From Apoda limacodes (lineage: Eukaryota > Arthropoda > Insecta > Lepidoptera > Limacodidae): a stretch of 64,000 bases of DNA. Where the stretch lies: positions 32,071,521 to 32,135,520 of the forward strand of contig OX291544.1 in NCBI GenBank assembly GCA_946406115.1, given 5' to 3'. This document shows positions 33,640 through 43,677 of the stretch, piece by piece (position 1 is the first letter of the stretch; every line of letters starts with the position of its first letter). The notes below the pieces were generated by a model. The model was not told the DNA's origin. It saw nothing but the letters and a program-made list of their open reading frames with translations, and did no database searches. Position numbers and translations under genes: made by a program.

Positions 33640-34520
33640 GTAAGGAGGACCATTATTTAAGGACTCCACGTCTAGCCTTTTTTCTCAGTGTAGCCATTTT
33701 TGCCATTTGGCTACGGATAATTAACAAATAAGGTTTAAAAATGGTCTCAACAACCCATATTACTTAGGAATGCGCGGGTGAAGGTATCAAGTTGGAATTA
33801 ATATACCAAATACTAAGAGCTATGGCCTTAAGCTTAAGCTTTAAAAAAGTCAAGCGCCAAGTCAACGCAGTCAAAAAATACGGCCATTTTAATATTTTGA
33901 CACTCGGAAACTGTTCGCAAATAAATCTAATCCTATGGGATACTAACTTCCTCTTGATCTAGGAACATAATATTTAGCACCAAGTAAAGTCCAAAATTAC
34001 AAGAAGGTAAATTAAAAAAGTCAGTGAATTGTTAATTTGTAGTTATATCACGTAAAAAAATTACTGTATGGCAATTAACAACCCTTTGAAATAAAAGAAC
34101 AGACATATTGTTTACAAGCTTTTGCTCGCGATTCCACCCACCATAAATTCGGTTATCGGTGTAGGATTCCAACATTGCCGTCCTCAATTATGAACATCAG
34201 CAACAGTGGCTTCCAAAGTGAACTCGATGTGTTTAGTGAGGAGCTAAAGGACACGCTGAACAGATTCGAGAGCGATCAGGCGGCACTCTCAGAGTGAATT
34301 CGAGGTTTTTAGTGAGGAGCTGAAGCGATACCAAAGTTATGGCTGTTACAGTACAGTACAGTACTGAAAAAAATATCTTAACAATGACTGTAACTGTTGT
34401 CGATATCCTTTACCGGGATTCAAACTATCTCCATTCCAAATTTCATCTTAATCAGTACATCGGTTTAAGCGAGAAGAGGTAACAAACAGACATCGTTACT
34501 TTCACATTTATAATATTATA
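33640..34520 (-). repeat. Interspersed repeats, reversed
   Basis: About 33660-34080 is a degraded AAGTGCGAGTC-type repeat in reverse (CCATTTGGCTACGGATAATT, AGGTATCAAGTTGGAATTAA, AAATACGGCCATTTTAATAT). About 34370-34520 is the reversed ATAAATGCGAAAG-type repeat, ending TTTATAATATTATAAG. Between them a direct duplication around 'AGTGAGGAGCT(A/G)AAG' (34240 and 34312). Confidence 0.55.
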
Positions 34521-34579
34521 AGATGGTACTATAATTATATATGTATATATATTATATGATATAATTAATATGTGCATGT

Positions 34580-34990
34580 ATATGTGCATGGGGAAACTCT
34601 ACAGATATTGGAAAAGCATTTAGAGTTCAAATAAATTGAATAAGGTCACTATGTGGAGCAGACTATTTAGACAGCTGTAAACCACTGTTTAAATCACTAA
34701 AAATTTTGCCACTTATATATTTTCAAAATTAGACTTTTCGTTACAAAAAACCTACATTTATTTAGAACATGTAAAGGACAGGAAGAAGTGTCAGATATGA
34801 GAGTAAATTGTATTTGCCCCCTCTTAGACTAACTCTTCACAAAAAAATCGCATTGTTTGGCTATAGTAATATATAATCACATACCAGATGACTTGAAGAA
34901 ACTTAATTTCATAAATTTTTAGAAACAATTATTTGACCTTTTACTCAAAAAAATGTATTATTCTGTAAATGAATTCTTTATTGATAAATT
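34580..34990 (+). mobile_element. LINE ORF2 C-terminal fragment
   Basis: Pieces 'IGKAFRVQIN', 'IRSLCGADYLDSCKPLFKSL', 'KILPL', 'LRLTLHKKIALFGYS' and 'NHIPDDLKKLNF...KKMYYSVNEFF' follow the order of the end of CR1/Jockey RTs. Several stops. Confidence 0.6.
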
Positions 34991-35440
34991 GATATAAAAT
35001 TTAATATAATCCTGGCATTTTATTTATTATTATATTCGATGACATTATTTTAATTTTCATAATTTTTCTTTTATGTTAACTGCATTTCACTACTATTTTA
35101 TTTGACCTCATAATATATAAAAAAAAAAAAGACTTTGCTTAATCAAGTTGTTTATTGTAATTTAATATTTTAATTAATGAAATACTTGTAGAAATTAATA
35201 AAATTTATATTGTGTAATATATAATCACATACCAGATGACTCAAAGAAAATTTATTTCATATATTTTAAGAAACAATTATTTGACCTTTCACTCAAAAAA
35301 ATTTTTTTTCTGTAAATGAATTCCATATTGATAATTTTTTTTATATAATCCTGGCATTTTTATTATTATTTTATTTGATGACATTATTTTTAATTTTCAT
35401 AATTTTTTTTGATGTTAACTGCATTTCACTACTATTTTGT
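34866..35440. repeat. Direct duplication of LINE 3' region
   Basis: 34866-35107 and 35215-35440 share AATATATAATCACATACCAG, AAACAATTATTTGACCTTT, TATAATCCTGGCATTTTTAT-like and GATGTTAACTGCATTTCACT in order, about 240 bp each. A tandem duplication of the element's end, or two insertions side by side. Confidence 0.7.
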
Positions 35441-35444
35441 TTCA

Positions 35445-36330
35445 AAGTCAAAGTCAAAGTCAAAATGGTTTATTCAAATAAGGATTTTACAATCGCTTTT
35501 GAATCGTCAAAGTTATAAAATATTATTTTTTGAACCCTCCCACCTTCCCGCCGGTTCACAATGTTGTTGATTTCTACCGAGAAGAATCCGGCAAGAAACT
35601 CGATAGTTACTCTTTTAAAAACACTATCAATAATACAAATAAATTAAAATACAATTAATGTTTTAAATAAAAAATTTTTAGTCGTACAATTTTATGTTAT
35701 TTCCATTTTAATTTGGTTTACCTAGGCATCCTGTAATTGAGCATCATCAGTCCCAAGGATTTTTATCATTTACATAGTCTGAAATATTGTAGTATGCCTT
35801 TTTACAAAGTACCTGCTTGATAAAAGATTTAAATTTACGTATTGATAGATTTTGAATTTTATTGGGAACTTTGTTGTAAAAGTGTATACATTGCCCCATA
35901 AAAGAGTTACTTATTTTGTGTAGACGTGTATCATGCACCAACAGCTTATTTTTACTTCTAGTATTTACTTTGTGAACGTCACTTTTCTTGCTGAAACTAT
36001 TTATATTTTTATGTACATATAAAAGATTTTCATATATGTACTGCGACACTAAAGTTAAAATTTTTACTTCCCTAAACCTATCCCTCAGAGATATCCTAGA
36101 TCCTAATTTATAATAGCACGAATTGCCCTTTTTTGTAACAAAAATATTGTATTTACATCAGCAGCGCTACCCCACAATAGGATACCATATGTCATTTAAC
36201 TATGGAAATAGCTAAAATATACTATTTTTGCAGTGTCGACATCGGTCAATTGTCTTATTTTCTTGATCGCATACACAGCAGACCTTATTATATTTTTAAG
36301 AAAACGACTATGCTTTATAAGGTTGTTTGT
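35445..36330 (-). mobile_element. CR1-like LINE, ORF2 C-terminus and 3' UTR
   Basis: - strand: pieces 'MTYGILLWGSAADVNTIF' and 'SRISLRDRFREVKILTL', then the open frame 35747-36049 (VSQYIYENLLYVHKN, SDVHKVNTRSKNKLL, SNSFMGQCIHFYNKVP). The 3' UTR follows, with the CCGGCAAGAAACTC block and a (TTTGAC)n tail at 35444-35465. 5'-truncated; stops in the upstream part. Confidence 0.8.
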
Positions 36331-36334
36331 TAAT

Positions 36335-36430
36335 TTAAAAATAATAAAACGGTATTAAACGCGTCATTTGGAAAAATACCTTTTTCCCGACGTTTCGGCT
36401 TGGTTACACCAGCCTTGGTCACGGGTAGAA
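36335..36430 (-). mobile_element. Penelope-like repeat with hammerhead-like motif
   Basis: - strand: CCCGTGACCAAGGCTGG, TGTAA, CCAAGCCGAAACGTCGGG. GGCTGG/CCAAGCC forms a stem and CCCG/CGGG closes it. The 'GAAACGTC' part and the closing helices are arranged as in the hammerhead ribozymes reported in Penelope-like elements, but the CTGATGA core is replaced by GTGACCA. This block is common in lepidopteran genomes. No RT is adjacent. Confidence 0.4.
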
Positions 36431-36591
36431 ATACTTGTTTAAATTAATGAAATTTGAATTGTGTAAAACTACAAAACCAAAGATCTGCACACCAAAAATA
36501 TTTGATAGAATATGATAGCTCTAAGATTAATATGTTAAGACCATAATGTATCATATTTTTGCAAATAAAAATTATCTTATCTTATCTTGTC

Positions 36592-36676
36592 TATATGTCA
36601 TGGCCCGGTCTTAGAATTGATCACCCCATGTTGTGTTCGACCATTTCATGAAATGGTCATATTTCATGATATACGT
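36592..36676. repeat. Repeat shared with 49490-49570
   Basis: TCTTAGAATTGATCA together with GTCATGGCCC and GACCATTTC blocks occur here and, inverted, at about 49495-49570. The 36677 LTR element interrupts or abuts it. Confidence 0.45.
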
Positions 36677-36821
36677 TGTGCGGACAGACCCTTCGAAATC
36701 TGTGGCACAAGGTTTTGCCCGTGACAAGGAGTTTCTTCTTAGGCGCTTGAGATATTAAAAACACGTACATGCACACAACAGACTGATTTTATTTCACTTA
36801 TTTCTAACTTACATTCTAACA
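36677..36821 (-). repeat. 145-bp LTR, left copy
   Basis: TGTGCGGACAGACCCTTCGA at the start and TTACATTCTAACA at the end; differs from the right copy at about six sites. Confidence 0.8.
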
Positions 36822-38531
36822 AAGGAAAAAGTGAGGAAAAATCGACTTTTTCAAAGATTAGTCCCCCAAAACTTTGTTAACTTTATTTTTCATAAGAGAA
36901 TCAAATCTAATCTATTGAGATTTATTTAGTTTGCGAATCTCAACAACTTACGATACTAATCAACAGCGAACTCGTACTCATTGCCTCTAACATGAACACA
37001 TATATTACCTACTCCTTACTAAACAAGGAAACTTTAAACATATTAGCCAAGTACGTTAATATTTGTACACTAACGTTCGATATCTAAAATTTTCTATTAA
37101 ATAAAATAGCAAATTCACTTTTTCAAAACTTTGAACTTTTACACTTTGATTATAAAAACTTACCCAGAATATTTTATAATACAAATTTCACCTTATACTA
37201 AAACACTTAATGTCTCTATAACCCTTAGAGTTTTTAAACACATAAGAATTACACTTTTTCAAATTCATTATCATCACTTTATTGGGACAACTTTTAACTA
37301 GGCACTCACATAATTTGTTTAAAATCGGCACTTACGGACTTGCGTTGGATTTCCTGAAAACGCAACGATTTTCCTCGCTCTTTCCTGTGTCGTGCCTGGT
37401 AGATGTCGGTCCACTTTTCTGCAACCCTGGATGATCTCCAGTGTGCTTTTTCTTCGCTGGCTCGACGTTTAACCGCCCGCCGAGCTGCATCAAACGATAT
37501 GGTCGCGTCTTGAGTAGGTATTGCGTCGTCTGCTTGACAATACCCGATGTGGGCGCAGTACCAAAGTGTTTGCGTTAAATCTTCGGTTTCGCCGTGCAAA
37601 ACCTATCCCAATTTTCTCCTTGAAGCCACGGGCTGATCAGGGTAGCCTCGCTTCCACATTTGCTTCCTCGTGCAATAGGCGTAGCCATGCGCGCCATCTC
37701 TTAGTCGCACAGGTAATACTTTACGGCGCTGCGACTATCACTGGCATTAGAACTACACAATACTGGTAGTTCTTGCATGTGCCGATGGGTGGCGCTAGTT
37801 TGTCGCACAGTGCGTTCGATTTTCGTAATTTTTCTTAATTCTTCGTACGACGGTGGCGCCATCTGGTGAGTGTCCTGAATTGTGTGTCGCAGGGCTTGGC
37901 TCACTGTTGTAACCTCCAAGGTCGATTTTTCCTCACTTTTTCCTGAGTTTTCCTGACGCTTTGCTTGGACCTCGGTACTTTTTCTTGGCGACGTGTCTGT
38001 TTCGACGCTTTCGGCGTCGTGATCTGACTCTTCGAGTCTGGCGAGGCGTGCCTTTACGAGTTCGGCTCGTGCACGTACCTCTTGGAGCTCTAACCATGCT
38101 AGCTCTTCTTTTATTTCTAGTTGCAACGTTCTGCTTGTGCGCGCAACACTTCTTGACCCGGCGACGATTCTCGACGGTGGGCCAGTTGCGGAGGGAGGCT
38201 GGTCGAACATCATCTAATGTTCGACGGGTTTGATCTGCCAACCTTCGCTTGTTCTTCTCGTCCCGGCGACGCTTCTTGATTTGACGGCGAGCGAGTTGTA
38301 GAGGGGGGCTGGTCGAACGTCTTCATACGTTCAACGGGCTTGATCTGCCGCCCTCTTATTCTGGTGTGCGCTTATGTCTGCGTGGCTGACGCGTCTTCAT
38401 GCGTCTCGGCTGCGCCTTTACAGCTTCTTGTAACTGGCATCATTCTCGGCTGTTTCGGTTGCAATGGACCAAACTTCTTCAGCAACCGAAATGGCTGGTT
38501 CTTCCAAAATTAGGCTCGAAGCTGACTAAAT

Positions 38532-38676
38532 TGTGCGGACAGACCCTTCGAAATCTGTGGCACAAGGTTTTGCCCATGACAAGGAGTTTCTTCTTAGGCG
38601 CTTGAGATATTAAAAACGCGTACATGCACACAACATACCGATTTTATTTCACTTATTTCTAACTTACATTCTAACA
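38532..38676 (-). repeat. 145-bp LTR, right copy
   Basis: Same 145 bp with TGCCCATGACAAGG instead of TGCCCGTGACAAGG and a few further changes. The low divergence suggests a fairly recent insertion. Confidence 0.8.
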
Positions 38677-38679
38677 CAT

Positions 38680-39337
38680 ATGTACAAAAATTTTACTTCT
38701 AAGCTTTCATAGCTATTGACTTGTTGAAGATTTCTTAAAGACTGAGTACAAATACAAAATTTGTTCTGTATTAATAATAAAAATAAAAACCCCATCAGAG
38801 GGAGAGGTTGTTTCATAGAACCTTCTAGATTTAGTACTTAACTTATTGTACTTACTGTGGTGACTGAAAATCTAGCCCACACAAAAACTTAGTAAAAGGC
38901 AACATATAGTAGTCGATATAGACATATATCGAAAGTGTAGGTATATCTACCTAGCTATAAATCGCTACTGACAGTTGGGGTCTCTAGCGGCTATTGCCAT
39001 GACAGTCACACGATTTGCGGCTTGACTATAAAATAACGTTTTTTTACATTTTTAGGTTTTATAGCCAAACGGTAGGAGCTATAATGACGATTTAGGTGTC
39101 CTAAGATAGAGCTTTCGGAGGCGGTTCCAACGACTACAGACTTTGTGCTATATGTCAAAAAATAGACCTAAAATTCGGCCATACCTTTCAGTATTTTGGG
39201 TGTTCGTCAGTATGTTAAATCATGAAAAAATGTGTAATACAAGTTTTCAGGATTTTCCTTGTGCTCCTGTACTTCAGGGCTTAAAGTTACCTGTATGAAA
39301 CCTATTTATCTTGATAGATGCCTACGAGAGGTATCTT
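38680..39337. other. Intergenic, nothing recognised
   Basis: AT-rich sequence between the LTR element and the LINE poly(A) tail. No coding or structural signal I can defend. Confidence 0.4.
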
Positions 39338-39414
39338 TTTTTTTTTTTTTCTAAACTGACTACTTTTGCAGTTGGCTGTTGCAGCCATTCTCATGGGCTC
39401 CCCGCGGGGGAAGC

Positions 39415-40044
39415 CTAGGCTTGGGTTGTCGCTCTCGGGGGCGTCCCTTCGACCGGCGTGAGTCTCGAACCCGAAGGTGAGTCACCGCCAGGAGGGGAGT
39501 TCCCCGTTAAGCGGGTGCGGTTGCGATTGAGTGGGGGCGAGAAGCGCCCCGGCACTCTTTGATACCTCGTGTATCCTTCAGGGCGCCGACGAACCCGGGG
39601 ACGTCGGCGTCGTGTTTGGAGGGAGGCCCTATTCGGGGAGGTCGTAGAGACTAATCTCGCTATCCGGACAGCGAGATCGTCATCTGGGGCCGTTAGAACG
39701 TGCCGAGGCCACCTAACTATAGTTTTACGACCGTGCCGAGGTCGATCGGGGGGATGATACGTTGTAGATTGCACAATTAATCGATTCGGGTGATTTTGCG
39801 TACGCTCGAAAAAGCGGACTGCCAAGTCTTTGAAATATTGGGGAATAGTGGGGAGTTCGAAGTTTTTGTGTAGGTCCGCATTGCAGGCGTACGAAGAGGC
39901 TCCAGAGGCCGCTCTGAGAAAGCGGTTTTGGAGGGTCTGAAGTTTGTGGAGATTGCGCTTGGATAACGCAAAGACTACGCTAGCATAAGCTAGTATGGGG
40001 CGGATGCAAGTTGTGTAAAGATTCAGCTTATTTCTAAGCGACAT
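39415..40044 (-). pseudogene. LINE ORF2, C-terminal domain
   Basis: 209 residues beginning MSLRNKLNLYTTCIRPILAY, with 'LQTLQNRFLRAASGASSY' and a basic, proline-rich end. This is the conserved C-terminal region of Jockey ORF2. Confidence 0.85.
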
Positions 40045-40045
40045 C

Positions 40046-40459
40046 TTACTGTACTTGCCTATCTATATATATATAAAGACGACCGAGGACAAAAGCGGCT
40101 CGGTCTCTGACTATTTTGGTGTGAGCGTGGAAGTTCAAACGACTATCCATGGTCACACTGAGATATTTGGTCTTATTTTGCCAGGGAATGGCACGACCGA
40201 AGAGAGAGAGTGGAGGTGGCCGCGGAGGGCGGCCTACGGTAAAGAGGACGGCAGAGCTTTTGTCGGGATTCACCTCGATTCTCCATTTCCGAAACCATTC
40301 GCCTAGGGCGGTGATAGCGGGTTGGAGTCTCTTAGTGATTCGACTCACTTGCCTATCGGTGGTATAGACAGCGGTATCGTCCGCAAAGAGGGCTAGTTGG
40401 GTACCTATTGTTTTAGGGATGTCGTTGGTGTACAGAAGGTACAAGATGGGGGCGAGCAC
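40046..40459 (-). pseudogene. LINE ORF2, reverse transcriptase palm and thumb
   Basis: 137-residue frame, 'LAPILYLLYTNDIPK' then 'LALFADDTAVYTT' (FADD catalytic pair), then 'WFRKWRIEVNPDKSSAV'. Upstream RT motifs are in other frames. It ends at a stop near a TATATA stretch (40064-40075) that probably expanded and broke the frame. Confidence 0.85.
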
Positions 40460-41286
40460 GGACCCTTGCGGGACTCCTGCTTCTATGGGACGGGGGAAGA
40501 AAGAGTGCCTTCAACTTTGTAGCGAAAGCTACGATTCGACAAATAATCTCGTATGATGAGCACGAGACGATCTGGCAACTGAAAGTTGTACAGTTTAAAA
40601 ATTTAACCGTTGTGCCAGACTTTGTCGAAAGCTTTCGCTACATCGAAGAAGACAGCGCCCGTGTGGCGGGGCTTTCCTTATACTGGTTGGAAGCCAGTAA
40701 GAATATGTTCTGTTATGCGGAGGACTTATGGGTCGCATGAGTGTTTGGCACGGAAGCCGAACTGCTCGTCTATTAAAATGCCTCTGGAGACTATAGCGTT
40801 CCGTAGGCGAGCGAGGAGGAGGCGTTCATAGAGTTTACCAAGGGCCTTTAGTAAACTTATGGGGCGATAGGAGGACGGCTCGGTACGAGCTTTGCCTGGC
40901 TTATGGATGCCTATAGCAATTGCATCTTTCCATTGAGAAGGAAAGATGCAATGTTCGATAGCAGCGTTAAAGATCGCTACTAGGAGGCAGAGAAGGGGAA
41001 GAGTGAGGCGCTTTAGGATATCGTTAGAGATACCGTCCGCACCGGGGCTTTACGGGGGCGTAGGTCTTTGATGACCTGTATGACTTCGTCGACAGTGACA
41101 GGGGGCAGGGGGTCTTGTGGAGGCAGAGAAGTTCTGCGCTCCACTTCGCCGTCTACCTCGCGCACGTGGCCGGGATCGAACGGCTGTGTGCTTAAGGCAC
41201 ATTTTCGTCGTCATTGAACGCGGGAACGTTGTTGGGACGAGTTAACGGAGGGAGAGAGTTGGCGGTTTTGGATTTTAGAGCTCTGG

Positions 41287-42354
41287 CTAAGTGCCAATAA
41301 GCTTGTTCTCCATCAGATCACCGAAACGTTGGGCGCGGAGCTCAGCTACAGCGGTTCTTACACGGCGGTGTAAGTCGTTGAAGCGAGCTTTATTATCGAT
41401 AGTGGGAGCGCGATCGCGTGCGCGGCGGGCTGCGTTACGCTCAGTCATTAGCGACCTGATGTGCTGAGGCAGGATTAGGTGGTGATAATCACCAACCGGC
41501 ACCTGTCTTGAGCACTCGCCAACGGTGGCGGCCAGGTGGCTAGTGAGTGAGTCGATAGCTACGTTTAGGTCAGTCGCGGGAGAGATTACGTTGGGAACGC
41601 GGTCTAGATGTGGCGAGCTGGGATTTTCGAGCAATTGCCCAAATTTATCCCAGTCCGTCACGGTTCTAGTGTCGGGAGGAGAGTCCGAAGGGGAACCTAA
41701 TCGGAGGAGGACAGGGCGGTGGTCCGAGTCAAGTTCGTCAAGCACCTCTATAGAGCGAAAGCTTAGCCTTACATTCTTTAGAAGTGCTATGTTATTCCGA
41801 GTATTGTGGGGAAAGAAAGTAGGCATCATGGGAGCGATGATGTCAAAGTTTAGTCTGTCAACTAAATCCTCGAGGAGTCTGCCTCTCCGTGAAGTTACTG
41901 AAGAGTTCCAGCGGCGATGCTTGCAATTTAGGTCGCCGGCAAGAATGACGGCGTCGCGTAAATTTAAGAGCGACTGAAGGTCGCTCTCGAGCAAGTCTTT
42001 TAAGGGTGAGAGATAAACCGATGCAATGATGATCGGCTGATGGCCGGTCATCGCCAAGCGGCAGACGGATGCTTCTAAGTTCGTAAGTGGTGGAGGATCG
42101 ATAGGGGAGCAATGCAGGGAGCGCCTGTAATAGATGAGAGTGCCTCCGAGATTGGAGGCAGTTCTATCATTACGGACGGTGCGATAGTTCGCGATCGAAG
42201 GGGTGCGGACAGCGGGCTTTAGGAACGTTTCCTGGATGAGGAAGACGTCCGGTTTTTGAGACGAGAGGAATTGCGATAATTCCTCTCTTTGGTATAGAAG
42301 ACCGTTGGCATGAAAATAGCCTAAGGAGACGGACCGGCGGACGGACGACCTCAA
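41287..42354 (-). pseudogene. LINE ORF2, endonuclease domain
   Basis: 355-residue open frame with the exonuclease/endonuclease/phosphatase fold motifs of Jockey elements: QETFLKP, GDLNCKH, and SDHRPV. It nicks target DNA to prime reverse transcription. The frame ends at a stop before the RT, so the polyprotein is broken. Confidence 0.9.
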
Positions 42355-42871
42355 AATAGGCTGGGTCGCAGGCCCAAGAAATCTCGGCGAGAATGCCGAA
42401 GTGCTGCTGTTCGGCCGTCTGAGCGGCGTTTCGGGGCAGCGCGAGATAGGGGCGCGGGGGGCAAGGCGCGTTTGCGCGAGAGGTGCGGGAGCACTTCACA
42501 TAGGCGCTGGACGCGGGATGTCCCGGGACATGAGAGGGGCGGGGTAGGGAATACCCGTGACTGAGACGGGCCCAGGGAGAGCAGACAGAAGTTTGTCTGT
42601 CTCTTTAGCGTTTGTTGCGTCAATAAGCGCTGGAGGACGGCTCCAGGCGTTGACAGCAGGGAGGGGAGCAGGCACGAGCGGAGCCTGTTGGCGGGGGGCG
42701 GGGGGGGGATCGCGATTTACCCTGTTTGGGTTTACGCGAGTTCTGTTTGGGAGCTTTAGGGCACCTGCGGTAATTCGCAGGGTGGCCTTCGCTCCCACAG
42801 AGTACGCAAGCGACCGGGTCGGATGCGTTAACGCGATCGCGATCACAGTCCGGAGTGGCGTGATCGCGCAG

Positions 42872-43354
42872 TCATTTCACGCAGCGCGGTCTGCGTCTGC
42901 AGTTGCGCTGTGCGTGGCCATACAACTGGCATAGGTGGCATTGTCCTGGGGTCGACCGCTTGTGCGGAATCTCGACCCGGACGCCTTTGAGGCTGTACAC
43001 ATTCCTAATATTAAAGATGGCTTTGCCCTCTTTGGTGAGGTCTAGCACTACGAGCACCATGTCGTAGCCCTCAGATCGGTTGCGGCCGTTATACATACGA
43101 TGTACTTCCCTAACTGGGAGGCCTTGGACGATTAAGTCGTCCTGGACAGTTTTTTCGGACAATTCCTTAGGGACTCCCCTTATAACTGCCCTGAGAACGC
43201 GTTCTTCGGCCAGCGAGTACGTATGGTACTCGTATTTCTGAGCCGTAAGAAAGGCCGTCAGATTACGGAAATCTGTCGGTGTCGGGACCTGCACTTTGAT
43301 GCCGCGCTCGGCATCATTGCGGGCGTGCGTATAGTAAATACGCTTGGCCTTCAT
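42872..43354 (-). pseudogene. LINE ORF1 (gag-like), middle part
   Basis: 160-residue frame with the RRM-like gag core 'YHTYSLAEERVLRAVIRGVP' and the first zinc knuckle 'CHLCQLYGHAQRNC'. ORF1 proteins bind element RNA. N-terminus and second knuckle lie in shifted frames. Confidence 0.85.
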
Positions 43355-43677
43355 ATGATGACAACAGGGGGCGCAGTTTTTTCCTTCCGTCCCGAAGTGG
43401 GACAGTCGGCCTGCGAAGAGGTGGCGGCGGGGGTTGTGTCCATGGCGGCTGGCTCAGGGCTGGCCGCCGAGGTGGACGGGGATGCACTAGGCGCTTTGAG
43501 GCGTTTAGCCCATCGATATGAAAAAACAATAGATATGTCCAAAAAGCACCGGCAGGCTAGCCGCCCATAGTCTAATTTTTAGACTATGTTGAGTAGCGCA
43601 TCGATTTGACGCAACAAACACAAGGTCACCCTCGGCGAGTGAACATCTAAAGATTTTTTGTTTGTTTTATTTAAATA

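Larger units (their letters stand above)
36677..38676 (-). mobile_element. 2 kb LTR-bounded non-autonomous element
   Basis: Two direct repeats of 145 bp (36677-36821 and 38532-38676), nearly identical, both TG...CA, bound a 1.7 kb GC-rich interior. The interior has - strand open frames: 37701-38213 (170 residues, coiled-coil-like 'EELAWLELQEVRARAEL' then 'VKARLARLEE', later 'APPSYEELRKI') and 37306-37599 (97 residues, 'HIGYCQADDAIPTQDA', basic C-terminus). They suggest a gag-type remnant such as BEL/Pao or gypsy; no RT, protease or integrase. Orientation follows these frames. I found no convincing primer-binding site or target duplication (outer flanks ATACGT and CATATG). An internal 90-bp direct repeat lies at about 38152-38245 and 38263-38355. 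Confidence 0.75.
39338..43565 (-). mobile_element. Nearly full-length Jockey-type LINE, frameshifted
   Basis: GC-rich 4.2 kb on the - strand, ending in a poly(A) tail (T-run 39338-39352). ORF1 (about 43542 down to 42360) starts MDISIVFSYRWAKRLK, continues in another frame with 'VLRAVIRGVPKELSEKTVQD' and has zinc knuckles 'CHLCQLYGHAQRNC' and 'CVLCGSEGHPANYRRC'. ORF2 has an AP endonuclease (41287-42354: 'VFLIQETFLKP', 'ILAGDLNCKHRRWNS', 'DELDSDHRPVLL'), an RT in pieces (about 41200-40046: 'SSYRPISLLKALGKLYERLL', 'VFFDVAKAFDKVWH', 'ALFADDTAVY') and a C-terminus (39415-40044). At least five frameshifts or stops separate them, so it is inactive. A 3' fragment of the same family is at 10605-11030. 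Confidence 0.9.

Noticed and set aside
33404..33731. Two overlapping + strand open frames at the end of the 53-bp array
   Set aside because: They read through non-coding repeat units whose period is not a multiple of three; no domain.
37933..38241. Arg-rich - strand frame and + strand frame in the LTR element
   Set aside because: Both overlap the better-supported 170-residue frame and arise from GC-rich repeat sequence.
36670..38683. Target-site duplication of the LTR element
   Set aside because: Left flank ATACGT and right flank CATATG match only after a one-base offset with one mismatch; not convincing.
42496..42934. Pro-rich and Gly-rich long frames in the LINE
   Set aside because: Compositional frames in a GC-rich LINE ORF1; the zinc-knuckle frame is the real one.
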